Assembly: GCF_007896845.1 (NCBI RefSeq)
Contig: NZ_VOHS01000002.1
Span: forward strand, 124,001 to 188,000
Length of the DNA stretch: 64,000 nucleotides
Origin: Chitinophaga pinensis
GTDB taxonomy: Bacteria > Bacteroidota > Bacteroidia > Chitinophagales > Chitinophagaceae
Direction of reading: 5' to 3'
Shown piece after piece: positions 53,400 through 64,000 of this stretch; position 1 is the stretch's first letter; each line of letters starts with the position of its first letter. The translations under genes and the position numbers were made by a program. The notes under the pieces are model-generated. The model saw only the letters and a program-made list of their open reading frames with translations. It ran no database searches and was not told the DNA's origin.

Positions 53400-55685
53400 T
53401 TATTTTTTGCCGTTGAATGTATATCCGAAACCAATATTGAAAGTGCGTTTAGGTCCCGGTCTGTATGTTGTACTGTAAGTTGTTCTTTCTGTAGTGGTAG
53501 AATAAATAGCATCTCCTGCATTACGACAGTTTACCCAGCAGTCAAATTGTTTCCAGCTGTAACCTGTACGGAAATTCAGCAGGTCATATCCACCATATGT
53601 GCCTGTATTGCGTGGATCCATATAATAGCTGCCTACGTGCTGCCATTCTCCTGCAAGGCGGAATCCATTTAAGAAGTGGGGTTTCCAGGTGATCTCTGTA
53701 TTGGTGATAACCTTTGGTGCACCTGCCATTTTATTATCGTCATAACTCACCCCTTTTTCCACATATTCATTGAAGAAGTGTTCTGCATATTGTCCGCTGC
53801 AACGAATCCATATAGATGGCAAGGGAGCATACCGCACATTCCATTCAATACCTCTGTGTGTTGTACGACCAGTATTACGATTTTCATAAGAACCATCGTC
53901 CAGTTTCACACTGATGATTTCATTCGTGCCCTGCATGTCATACACGCCAATATCAACGTATCCTTTATCATTTGCAAAACCAAACCAACCACCTGCCTCA
54001 TAGTTGCGATAAGTAGCCGGTTTCAGTACAGGCACTTTCACACCTCTGTATAATTCAGATATATTCGGAGGCGCAAAACCCACGCTATAGTTTGCATACA
54101 TCCCTCTGTTTTGTCCGAAGTCATATGTCAATCCCAGCTTTGGTGTCAGCTTATTAAAATGATTGGTTTCATCTGGTGCGCCGGTAAATGCAGATGGTGT
54201 AAGATGGTTATCGAAATCATAATCCATTCTATCATAACGTACCGCTGCAACTAATTTCAGATGGCTTAACAACTCCATATCAAATTGTGCATAGGCAGCT
54301 GTATTCAGTAAACCAACATTGTAATCTGTCAATATAGAATCTGTTGTACGATAACTTCTGAAATAACCGGCTGCATCTTTTGTAACATCGATGAATTCAG
54401 CATAATAAGTTGCCGGACTATAATCAGCGCTGATACCAGCAATGATTGAAGCATGTTTCCACGCAAACTGTTTTTTATGTTGCATGATCAGACCAAAACT
54501 ATTAAAGCTGTCATCATTGATTTCACCAGCTGCCTTCAATGGATCTGACAGATTCTTCAGTGCATAGAATGGATTCTGTTCAATTGTATTGTTGCGAAAA
54601 AAGGCAGTCACTGTTGTCTTGTTGGTATTGTTCCAGTTCTGTTCCAGTGTACTTCTGTAACGCAGTGCATTTACTTTACGATAGGAAAAAGTCTGAAAGT
54701 TGCGATAGTCTTTTGCATAGAAATGGGCACTATCCAATCCGCCTACCTGATCTGTATAATAATCGATCAGCGTCATTGAATTGATCCATTTGGTACGATC
54801 GCTGATCTGATAATCTGCTCGTACTGTCAGTGCCAGTTTATGAAAATCACTATGATCCATATAACCATTCCGCTGATCAGCATAATATCCACCAACGACA
54901 ATACCCAGTTTATTAAATGTACTGGAAGCACTGAAATCAGTGCGTTTATATCCACGGTCACTGATCTCTGCCTGTACCCGTGCCATTGGTTTTAATGAAG
55001 GTGCAGCCGTGATAAAGTTCACTGCACCACCTACGGCTTCGCTACCATACAGAGATGATGCAGGTCCTCTTACTACTTCGATATTACGCAGTGCTGCCAT
55101 GTTGATTTCAATTAAGGCATTGTGATTGAAATCGCCGGTAGTGCGGATAGGAATACCATCTTCCATATACAGGAATAAACTCTTGTAACCGATGGGTTGA
55201 CGGATGGCCATAGTATGTTGTTCATTACCCAGATCCACCATATATACACCACTCACTTTATTCATTAATTGTTCGAGTGAAGTGGCTTTGGTATCTCTCA
55301 TTTCCTGTGTGGAGATGGTACTGATCGCTATAGGTGCATCTGTACGCGATTGTTTATCACGGCTGCTGGTCACAATAATTTCATTCAGACTGGCTGTTGC
55401 GGGTGTCAGTGAAATGATAGCGGACGGCTGTGAAGACAATATCAGCTTTCGCGTCTGATAACCGACAAATGATACTTTTATGGAATCAGCTGCACTGCCC
55501 TGTTGTAACGTAAAGCGTCCACGTACGTCTGTCTGGCAACCTTTATCAGCATGTAGCAATTGCACAGTCACACCCGGCAACACTTCTCCTGTCTGCGCAT
55601 CTACCACGCTGCCCTGCATCTGCGCGCTTGAATGCATAAAGAATAATACGCCCGTTATTATCAGTAATAAATATTTCATGATCAC
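53400..55685 (-). CDS. TonB-dependent outer-membrane receptor
   Basis: The 761-residue protein has a signal peptide (ending HSSAQ), a carboxypeptidase-like domain (about 25-105, GSVVDAQTGEVLPGVTVQLL), a TonB box-like and plug region (about 110-225, NEIIVTSSRDKQSR; VVRGPASSLYGSEAVGGAVNFI) and a 22-strand barrel ending in FNIGFGYTFNGKK. These receptors import scarce substrates such as metal chelates, vitamins or oligosaccharides using TonB energy. No SusD-like gene is adjacent, which argues against polysaccharide use. The alternative start is ATG at 55679. The substrate is inferred from neighbours as a metal. Confidence 0.9.
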   Translation of the reverse strand: MIMKYLLLIITGVLFFMHSSAQMQGSVVDAQTGEVLPGVTVQLLHADKGCQTDVRGRFTLQQGSAADSIKVSFVGYQTRKLILSSQPSAIISLTPATASLNEIIVTSSRDKQSRTDAPIAISTISTQEMRDTKATSLEQLMNKVSGVYMVDLGNEQHTMAIRQPIGYKSLFLYMEDGIPIRTTGDFNHNALIEINMAALRNIEVVRGPASSLYGSEAVGGAVNFITAAPSLKPMARVQAEISDRGYKRTDFSASSTFNKLGIVVGGYYADQRNGYMDHSDFHKLALTVRADYQISDRTKWINSMTLIDYYTDQVGGLDSAHFYAKDYRNFQTFSYRKVNALRYRSTLEQNWNNTNKTTVTAFFRNNTIEQNPFYALKNLSDPLKAAGEINDDSFNSFGLIMQHKKQFAWKHASIIAGISADYSPATYYAEFIDVTKDAAGYFRSYRTTDSILTDYNVGLLNTAAYAQFDMELLSHLKLVAAVRYDRMDYDFDNHLTPSAFTGAPDETNHFNKLTPKLGLTYDFGQNRGMYANYSVGFAPPNISELYRGVKVPVLKPATYRNYEAGGWFGFANDKGYVDIGVYDMQGTNEIISVKLDDGSYENRNTGRTTHRGIEWNVRYAPLPSIWIRCSGQYAEHFFNEYVEKGVSYDDNKMAGAPKVITNTEITWKPHFLNGFRLAGEWQHVGSYYMDPRNTGTYGGYDLLNFRTGYSWKQFDCWVNCRNAGDAIYSTTTERTTYSTTYRPGPKRTFNIGFGYTFNGKK

Positions 55686-55922
55686 AATAAGTTCCTTCCC
55701 TGATGATCAGGCATAGCGATGCCGGACAGCTGATACTACATCACTGCCGGTACGCAACTGCCCATGCTCACAGGCAAGTGCTGTTGGTAAGTAAATAAGG
55801 ATGGATGGATACGAATGAGACCTGTCATAGCACATAGCCATGGCATTACTCACGATAAGACACATCAGACAAAATGCGGAAACATCCGCGCAATAAATGC
55901 AATGAAAATAAATTGGCTATGA

Positions 55923-56285
55923 TTAAGCCTGGGGTGGATGGAAAAAGGAGAATAACGGGGTATGTATTGCAGGATCCTGATAATAAACAAAGAGGTCTGT
56001 TGATGGCGCAATAGGCGCAAAGTTGAATTCCAGCAGTGCATCAATGTATGTTACTTCATACTTCTCTTTACCGATACTACCGTTCTGTTGCTGCTGCTCG
56101 TCCTGTTTGAGTTTCTTTCTGAGATAACATTTACCATTACAATGCATGTCAGGTTTATCTCTGTTCTCACACAATACACTGGCAATGTAGGCCTGATCCA
56201 TCTTATACTTCACCATAATTACCACCTGACTGAAGTTTTGCAACAACAGCCCGAACAATATGATTATGGCGAAAAGATATCTCAC
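55923..56285 (-). CDS. Small membrane-anchored Cys-rich protein, putative metal handling
   Basis: I do not recognise a named family. From GTG at 56285 the product has 120 residues: an N-terminal hydrophobic segment (about 3-25) and the motif CENRDKPDMHCNGKC (Cys39, His48, Cys49, Cys53), followed by a charged YLRKKLKQDEQQQQ stretch and a C-terminal LFSFFHPPQA. The cluster of three Cys and His looks like a metal site. The GTG start is chosen because a full promoter (56289-56321) lies directly before it; a TTG six codons upstream would overlap the promoter. It sits upstream of the TonB receptor on the same strand, 238 bases away. Confidence 0.68.
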   Translation of the reverse strand: MRYLFAIIILFGLLLQNFSQVVIMVKYKMDQAYIASVLCENRDKPDMHCNGKCYLRKKLKQDEQQQQNGSIGKEKYEVTYIDALLEFNFAPIAPSTDLFVYYQDPAIHTPLFSFFHPPQA

Positions 56286-56288
56286 GGT

Positions 56289-56321
56289 GCAAAAGTATGT
56301 CAATAGATGAGTAATTGCAAA
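56289..56321 (-). promoter_or_regulatory. Full promoter of the Cys-rich protein gene
   Basis: On the minus strand TTTG (56321-56318), 20 bases, then TACTTTTGC (56297-56289). The GTG start follows after 3 bases. Confidence 0.7.
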
Positions 56322-56334
56322 TGATATATGTCAT
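56321..56334. promoter_or_regulatory. Operator-like palindrome overlapping the -33 box
   Basis: The minus strand reads ATGACATATATCAT, an almost perfect inverted repeat (ATGA-N6-TCAT with an AT-rich centre). Its last base overlaps the TTTG box, the position expected for a repressor site. Confidence 0.5.
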
Positions 56335-56453
56335 GTAGCATTCCGGCAAAAAAAATACCATGCCTGCAGAATAAAGCATCACTTACATTTTTCTGACTGT
56401 AATGCGGTCTGGCCTCCACCATTCGTAGCAAATAATACAAACCCCTGACAACA

Positions 56454-56484
56454 GAAAAGCCTGATCTGCGCGATCAGGCTTTTC
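56454..56484 (-). terminator. Terminator of sprA
   Basis: A perfect 13 bp stem (GAAAAGCCTGATC 56454-56466 with 56472-56484) about 35 bases after the sprA stop. Confidence 0.75.
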
Positions 56485-56520
56485 TTATAACTTAATGCGT
56501 AATTTTTAATTCGTAACTGA

Positions 56521-59500
56521 CTACTGTGCCAACATAAATCGCAAGGTCAATCCACCTCTTGTATTTGTAATCGGATAAGCCGTCGAAATCACTGGTATTG
56601 TTTGTCTGCGGTCATAGAAGAAACGCAGGTTCAAACGGTTGTTCACCACATAATCTATAGACGGTGATATACCAATTACCTTCTGCCCGCTGGTTGGTAT
56701 CACCAGATCAGCATCCAGCCTGTTGTTCACGGTACGGTCATCACGGAAGCTCATATCCAGACGGAAGTTCATATCGTTCTGCACCTTCTTGCCATCTTTT
56801 GTGTACCGAGGAATGCAAACTGCACATTACGGAGACGATAGCTACCACCCAGTGTCAGCTCAGTAGAACGCAGTTCTGTCAGCTGATAGTCGATCAGACT
56901 AAGACTCAGTGAACGGCTCTTCTTGAATTCCACACGCAGGTTCAGGCTACTTACGAAGGTCACATCTATGCCCAGTAATGGTGCGAACTGCTCAGTCATA
57001 GTAAGGTTCGGGATCAGGAAGTAAGGGATATAGTTACCTGATACGGTATCTACAAATCCCGGATAACCTGCCAGACGAGGATCCTCATACAACATCGCTG
57101 TATTATATGAACTCATACTCAGCGTACCGACGTAAGCATGTGTCAGTGATACGTTGGTGAAGAGTGATTTGAAAGGTTCCAGTTTTGTCAGACCATTATA
57201 AGCCACACGCCAGTTCGGACGTGGTATATAGTTGCTGAATGGATTGCTGCGTACATTGGACAGACCTGCGCTTCTCAGTAATCCGATCTTATCAGGATCT
57301 TTTCCGGTATAAGCAGCGAGGAAGGCCGGTACGAGTACATCCTGTGCATAACGGCCATAGCCATAACGATAAGTAGGATCTTTCGGATTATACGTTGGCA
57401 CTCCGGGATCATTATTGTATGGGTTCTGCGCAGCAAGACGGTTAGAGATATTCATACGATAACGCTGGAAATCATTAAACGTTTTGGTTGTACCTGTTTC
57501 GTTATCAATGCCTCCGAAGATGGTTTTTATCGCTACATAAGAAATCTCAAATCCACCTGCATCATACGGACTTAAGTGCTGGAAGCCAAGGCTATCATTT
57601 ACGTTCACATTCTTGAACAATTCAGTATGTGTCTTGCTGAATGATTTGGTCATGCTCAGGTCAATACGCAGGTCATTAACCGGTTCCAGTTGCGCCTGTA
57701 ATTGCCAACGTTGTGTGAACTGTTGCTGGTACTGAATATTGAAAGTAGTATCCGGTGTGATCAGGCCTTTCTTTGCAAAATCATCCAGCCATACCTTGGT
57801 AGGTTGCATACCGAAGACGAATGGTACACCGGGATTCCAGCTTGCCCAGTTCATACCCAGCAGCTTGGTACTGTCAATATAACCCGGCAAACGGGTTCCT
57901 CCATTTTCGGAGTAATCCAGACTCACACGTTTCAATGACAATAATGGTTTCATCACCGCTTTCAGAATAGGCGATACTTCTACGCTCTTCTCCTGTTTGA
58001 CCGGCTGTTTATTCTGACCAGGAGCACCCGGTCGGTTATTATTCGTCGGTTGCGGTCGCTTCTTCTGTTGCGTACCTGTGATGGCCCGCAGGAAAGGTGA
58101 CTTGCTATACAGTTCTGCAAACTTGAACTCCGCCATCACTGTTTTCTGGTTGGAGTTTTCTATCGCATTACCCAGATATTTTGCCAGCAGCGAAGCGCCT
58201 GTCCAGCGGTAATCTGTTGAATAACCTATCGCGATACTTGTCCAGCTAAGCGCAGGTATTTTAGACGTTGGTAATGTATAGGTGATGTTTGCTGTATGAT
58301 AATAGTTGGTCGTTCTACCTAATTTGAAGAAGTTACCCCATACGCTGTCTTTCTTTTCTTTTGAATTCAGACGGCCTTGTGGCTCATCGATACGTGCGTT
58401 ATTCACCGCATTGAAGTCGATGGTCAGACTCCGTGTCAGATCCCATTTCAAACCATAGTAACGGTCAAAGGTGAAGTACTTGTTGTACGTTTCCGGCAGT
58501 TTATAGTTAGAGTTATCTCCTCCGACGTTGCGGATACGGGTAGCACCAAACTGACGGGTCACGTCTATTCTGAAACTGATCAGAGACGGTATGTAGTTAA
58601 AGTTGAAGTCACGGATCAGATCCAGCCAGGGTGTCTTCGTTTTAAACAACTTCTTGAATGGTGTAATGAACTTACTCTGTCCGGTGAAGGTATAACCAAG
58701 GCCCGCACGGTGCTTCACCAACTCATCACTTTCAATGATCGGGTTATGACTGGTTGTTTGTGTATAAGAATAACTGATGTCAAAGTTTTCGATATCCCAC
58801 AGCCTGTTATGTTTTCGGTTCAGGTTGAGGCGACGTACGTTGGTAAAGTTCAGACTCTTTATAGCGGTAAAGTCCTGTGCAGCTTTGCGGATAGAATCAC
58901 GTTCATAATCACTCCGTGCCATTCTCAGCTTATCCTTCAGTTTGATATCCAGATCATACGGATCATACTCCGGCGTACTTACCGCCTGTGAATAACCGGC
59001 ATATACCGGGATAGAGAGGCCTGTTTTCTTAGGCAGCAGTTTACCCAGATCAAGGTTTGCCGCTGCATCGTATTGCAGGTAGTTATCACGGAAACGTTCA
59101 TTTACACGCTGGTCAAGGTTACCAAAACCTGCGGTGTGCATGTTACCAGATACGCTGACAGTACCAAGGTCGGCCAGCTGTACATCTACACGGCCCATAC
59201 CAGCGTAACCACCTTTTTCATCCAGACCAGACAAACGTAGTTCATTGAACCAGACTTCACCACATCGTGGGAGTCCATCGTCTTTCGGGTTGGTAACACC
59301 CAACATGATGGTTCTCACATCACCAAGGTTCGGGTTACCTACCACACTCATATAGTTACCTAATTCATCTGTTTCGACATATGGTACCTGCGGAGAACAG
59401 TTGTCACATTGGTTACGTTTCTGTTTGAGCGTGGTCAGTTTACTCATCAACAGATTCACGTCATTTACTTCCGGCCATACTTCCGTCGGACTGGCAGTAT

Positions 59501-62500
59501 TCCATGGAGTTACTTTCAGTGGTATCTGGTATTCGTAGTAGTTTTCCACAAAGTCGCTACCCATACGTATGATTGCGCGGAGCTGACCATCTTTGAGTGA
59601 GTTAGGATCTGTCGATGCTTCCGCGTGCAGATACATCTGCAGGGTTTTGTACTGACGGAGGTCCATGCTCAGGTTTTTAGAAACCCCACGGGTATCACCA
59701 TCATTCAGGTCGCACACCTGTATAGACATTGCCTGTTCGTTCAGCTGCAATACAGTACTGTTGGTGCTCAGTGTATTCTGACGAACTACTCCCGGAGGCA
59801 ACACATAGTTAACTGGTTTACGGGAAGAGTTCTCTTCAATATTTACAGCAGACGTATTGAAAACGGTATTGTCGTCATTCGGGATAGGATCGCCTGCCTG
59901 CAGTTTATAGTTATACTGGCGCCATTGGTTACGCACCAGTTGCAGTTTAGCGAAACGTACCACTACTGAATCTTCAAATCCTGTCAGGAACATACGCATG
60001 AAACGGATGGATTTGAAATCAGGAATGCTACCGACCTTCTTATCAAATTCGCTGATAGGAATTTTAAACTGGTACCAGTTCTCCAACCTCTTTATACCAT
60101 TTGCAGGTGTTACCTCTGTTGTGATCTTATCTACAATGTAGTTGGTTCCTACCGCCATTTTCGGACGGAGGTTCACACGATACTGGAAGTATTCTTCCGT
60201 TTCATTCAGGGTATTGTCTCTGTTCAGGTCTTCTGACTCCGGAATGTTAGTAGCGGCAGATGAGTAAATGCTGTTTCCTGTAGAAACCGGGGAGTTACCT
60301 TCCGGGTTGCTGAAACGTTTATAACGCTGGAGGATGTCTGCCTTCGCTGAATTATACGACTCATCTCTGTAGTGTTTATAATCGTCGTTGGAAGGATCCG
60401 CAATTGCCTGCTGGTAGATAAGAGAACTCGGTCCGAAGTTGGCGGCGAGTCTATCCAGATAAGACCTGCGGAAGTTATTCTCATCCGCGCTTTGTAAACC
60501 ATCATACCCCACATCCTGATAACGGCGGATCTCCGGATCATTATCAAATGCCTGCGTAATCTGCTGCTGGAATTTCGGGATACGACCCCATGCAGAAGAG
60601 TCTGTCTTATTAAGATCGGTATTAGGATTAGGTAATCCGTTCTCGAAAAATTTACGGGAGTCTTTCAGGATATCCTCAGATACGTTACCAAGGTTAAAAT
60701 ATAACTGACCACCTGTACTGGTTGAATCACCAAGGAAAGGATCCTGAATCCAGAACTCAATAAACTCAACGTTCTGTGTCTGGAAGTCACTGTTATCAAT
60801 CGCGCGCATAATACCACCCCATTTCCTTTTCGGATTGAGGAGGCGTCCTGTTGCTGTGATACTATCTCTGCCTGCGGTAAAGTTATACGGCCCTCTTTCT
60901 TCAGGATAATAAGCCAGGTCAAGGGTACTCAGCTGGCTCTGTCCGAAGTCGGTGGAACGATTAGCGAATACCTCTTTCTGATACACCAGACGCACACGTG
61001 GGTCTGACTGCACCAGATCTGTAATGCCATCCGGCAGGGAAGGTGATTTCGGTATCTGAAGGGTAGGCTCAATAATGTACCATGCCAGTTTCGCCCTGTT
61101 TGCACCATAGCTTAGCTGGTCATTTCTGTCTGCTTCCGGGAAGAGAATTGTACCGTTACTGTCAGAAGCCTCTTTTGGTGTGGATGCCAGTGCCCATGAA
61201 GTAGCCGGGAATTTCAGGTCATATCCGCTCTGGGAGCCTTCAAAGTCATCGATGAAGATCTGGCCCTGATTACTACCTGCCGCATTTACCAGTTTACTGT
61301 GACCCGGGAACAACTTGGCCACCTCACCGGTGAACATGATGTTGGAAGGGGTATTGCTTTGGTAGTTAGGCAGCTTATTCAGGAAGCGGGTCAGCCCTTT
61401 CCATTCAGAGTTATAGTTCGCATCCAGACCTACTACCGTGTTCTTAATCGGATCTTCTCCATAGTTCACTTTCTGGTAATAAGGTCTTTCGCTCATTCTG
61501 GCGATGGTCGATCCCAAAGTCAGTTTATCATTTACGACATAGTCAAAGCGGGTACCGAAGTAGTTTCGTACCTGTGTACCAAACGCGGCATTGTTCTCAA
61601 ACTGTACGTTGATCGCCACACCGGAGTTGAGGATACCGGCATTGATGATTTTGATACGGCCAAGGTTATAGTCGATGATATAGTCTACGTTTTCACGGAG
61701 TTGTTGTCCGCCGGCGGTTACGGTTACTGATCCCGGAGGAATGTTATAACCACCCAGCTGTATTTCGGAAGAGTTGCTGGATTTATAAGACCCTTTCAGG
61801 ATATAGCGGTTCAATTGCGGGAATTGCTGTGCTACTACTTTAATGGAGTCATACAATACCTTGTACATATACTGTCGCTCAAGGGCGGCATTACCATTAA
61901 AGGCTTTCTGTATCCCCTGAGAGAATGGTTCGAGTACCGGGAACATCACCCTGCCCGTCTGTGAGTTGATGGTGTATCCTTCCACATAGTCAAACACCCC
62001 ATCCGGCTGCGGGTCATTCTGGTTATTCAAGCGGTCGAGGCTCAGAATGGAAATAAGCGGTGCTCCTTCCCATGGCCCCTGTGCATCCGGCAGATAACGT
62101 TTATCACTTGGAGCACGGGTATCGGTACCAGGGTCTTTATAATATATGTCCAGTTTAAAGTCAGCTCTGTTCAACTGATAAGCGCCTGTCGCGTAGATGT
62201 TTTTCATCATCAGGTCCCAGATCGGGAGGTTCGGACGCGCGGAGGTAGCTTTCAGCAATTTCAGGAACAGGATACGCTGGTTGGCACTGTTGTTCTGATC
62301 AGGGGGAATATCCTGTGAGAACTCACCCACCGTATGTACCTGACCATTATAAGTATATTGATATGCAACGCCCAAAACTTCATCCGCCTGCAATTGTTGA
62401 TTCAGCGTGATGAAGCCTAGTTGTCGGTTGATCGTATATTCTGTGGAGTCCAGTTTTCGGGCAAAGGTCTTTTCATATTCCTGTACCGCTTGTAGTCCGA

Positions 62501-63782
62501 GGTTTTGCAATCGACTGACGACCGTTCCCGTATACCGGCTCATGGGGTCAGAGATTACTTTTGAGTAGAGGTCGTTCAGCTTGTTATCAGTCAGCCTTGA
62601 GTTAGATAACACATTAATTGAGGTATTGAAGGGACGGTATTCACCAAGGTCCATCAAACCGACGATATCTCTTGTATTGGTGGTAGCACCTGTTTTATTG
62701 GTTACCCAAACCTCCACACGGTTTACATATGCGAGGGAGCGGATCACCGGGAGGTTGCTCATGGCATAGTTAAAGGTATCTCGGAAGAACTGACCGAGCA
62801 GGAAGTGTCGGTTGTCTTCATATTCGTCTGCACGCAGGTTAAAGTCCTGTACCTGTGTACCGCCTTTAATCATCAGGTTCTGTTTCTGAGATTTCTGGTT
62901 GGACAGTACGCTGGTAACGGTCAGACGACCAAACTGCAGCTGGGTTTTAATACCGAAAAGGGATTGTACCCCTGAAATGAGTGAGCTGCGCAAAGGAAAG
63001 CTCACGTTACCGGCTTCGATCTTTTTAATGATCTCATCGTCATAGCCGGTATATTCCAGTTTGATCTGGTTTTCGAAGTCGAAAGTTGACTGGGTATTAT
63101 AGTTAGTGATCAGTTTCAGTTTGTCCCCGATCTTACCGGTCAGGTTCATATTGATATTCATATCAAATGCGAAACCTCCCGTTTTACGGGCCTGTTCTGT
63201 CAGCACGGGGTTTTTGATATTCTGGCCTTCATAACCGAAGGTCAGCTCGAGGCTACCCTGGGGTTTGATATCTACTTTGTTACCACCAAAGATCCTGTCA
63301 AACAGCTTGCTGCCTTTATAAAGCTCCGGACCGTTCCCCTTCTGGTTCAGTGAACCAAGGGTACTGGCACGTTTCATCCAGTAATCATCTTCGCTCTTTT
63401 TGGACTGGAGTTTATAATATTCATCGAAGCTGAGGTAGGTAGGATTGCGGTAATAGTGGTCGCCTATCTTTTCTGTTACTGTATATTGCTTGGTTACCGG
63501 GTCATAATCAACTGTACGGGATATACCTGCAGGATCTTTCAGATCTATCTGGTTTTTGACGGGATCAGTAATACCTGTCCCATACCGGTCCTTTATCGGG
63601 TACTTGAGTGTATCCTTTTTGACGGTATCTAAAGGTGTGGTATAATTATTGTCTGGTTGCCAGTAGTATCTGTTAGTATAGTTGTTATTATAACCCGAAC
63701 GATTCCTTGCCGCAGTATCGAAAATAAACAAAGAAACAACTCCTATTACTGCAATAGCACCATAATATGTCTTTCTTGACAA
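56521..63782 (-). CDS. sprA: T9SS outer-membrane translocon protein SprA (Sov), frameshifted near its end
   Basis: SprA is the very large barrel through which T9SS cargo leaves the outer membrane. The main frame (63782 to 56769) encodes 2,337 residues; it starts MSRKTYYGAIAVIGVVSLF with a signal sequence and contains typical SprA phrases such as FIDDFEGSQSGYDLKFPA and RCGEVWFNELRLSGLDEKGG. The frame then ends abnormally (QKMARRCRTI). A second frame (56784 to 56521) continues naturally with DGKKVQNDMNFRLDMSFRDD and ends GGLTLRFMLAQ. One base seems lost near 56803-56807, so the true product would be about 2,420 residues. ruvA lies upstream, as in other Bacteroidota. Confidence 0.9.
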
Positions 63783-63820
63783 GAGAAATAGGTTTTTATA
63801 GAGGTCAGGGTAATAAATGT

Positions 63821-64000
63821 TTATAGACCTTTCAGCGACTTTTTAATAAGCGCCTCAAGGTCGAGCAATAGTGGTTCAGCTTTAAGCACCTTGTTTATAG
63901 CCTGTTCGGCCACGTTTCTGGCTATTCCCAAAGTGACTAATGCATTTAACGCGTCTTCCTGAATTGTATTGTTTGGTGTTACAGATATTTGGTTGCCGAC
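63821..64000 (-). CDS. ruvA: Holliday junction branch migration protein RuvA, C-terminal end
   Basis: The 59 visible residues end the protein: VGNQISVTPN, then EDALNALVTLGIARNVAEQAI and LEALIKKSLKGL. This is RuvA domain III, which contacts the RuvB motor; the phrase EDAxxALxxLG is diagnostic. RuvA holds the four-way junction in recombination. The start lies beyond the right edge. It precedes sprA by 38 bases on the same strand and may be cotranscribed. Confidence 0.85.
   Translation of the reverse strand, partial: VGNQISVTPNNTIQEDALNALVTLGIARNVAEQAINKVLKAEPLLLDLEALIKKSLKGL

Noticed and set aside
55710..55844. 44-codon minus-strand frame between the Cys-rich gene and the TonB receptor
   Set aside because: No promoter or family likeness; length is within chance expectation.
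56521..56784. Independent small gene after sprA
   Set aside because: Its sequence continues the SprA barrel and ends like an outer-membrane strand; it is the displaced C-terminus of sprA.

Overview
The window looks like chromosomal DNA of a Bacteroidota bacterium, most probably family Chitinophagaceae (Chitinophaga-like). The evidence is the many -7 boxes of the form TAnnTTTGC, the type IX secretion (T9SS) genes (SprA, a PorP/SprF protein, a PorE-like OmpA protein, type A and type B sorting domains), a TonB-dependent receptor with an N-terminal carboxypeptidase-like domain, and a mitochondrial-type citrate synthase. The genus is an inference. I see no rRNA, tRNA, CRISPR array, insertion sequence or prophage.

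Layout. 0-12 kb: end of a peroxiredoxin gene, a tiny T9SS sorting-domain protein, an RlmI-type rRNA methyltransferase divergent from grpE-dnaJ, a second rRNA methyltransferase-like protein, a von Willebrand A protein, hpt with a LysM glucosaminidase, an O-methyltransferase and a LOG-family protein. 12-17 kb: a T9SS type B cargo with its PorP/SprF partner. 17-36 kb: housekeeping genes (recG, citrate synthase, an LptF/G permease, tgt, a family 2 glycosyltransferase, rsmG, an ECF sigma operon, an M1 peptidase, rsmI, purS, pssA, aminopeptidase P, pckA, folD, queE). 36-42 kb: PorE-like protein, acid phosphatase lipoprotein, dprA and a 1.7 kb gene-free island holding five near-identical ~205 bp tandem repeats. 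42-52 kb: guaB, lnt, an alpha/beta hydrolase broken at an A9 tract, two paralogous type B cargo proteins and an SDR oxidoreductase. 52-56 kb: a three-gene cluster (Cys-motif BNR propeller lipoprotein, TonB receptor, small Cys-rich protein) that I read as a candidate metal uptake locus. 56.5-64 kb: sprA, which carries a frameshift near its 3' end, followed by the end of ruvA.

How the genes connect. The T9SS thread is strongest: SprA is the outer-membrane translocon, PorP/SprF proteins serve type B cargo, the PorE-like protein would anchor to peptidoglycan, and at least four proteins here carry type A or type B sorting ends. tgt and queE both belong to queuosine biosynthesis. RlmI, the RlmK-like protein, RsmG, RsmI and Tgt make the window rich in RNA modification. 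pckA and citrate synthase are central carbon genes.

The most unusual items are the 205 bp repeat array with its internal inverted repeats, the putative metal locus with an operator-like palindrome on its promoter, the two frameshifts (hydrolase and sprA), the loss of zinc-ligand cysteines in Tgt, a three-way-junction RNA candidate between pckA and folD, and an 11 bp phased repeat upstream of pckA.
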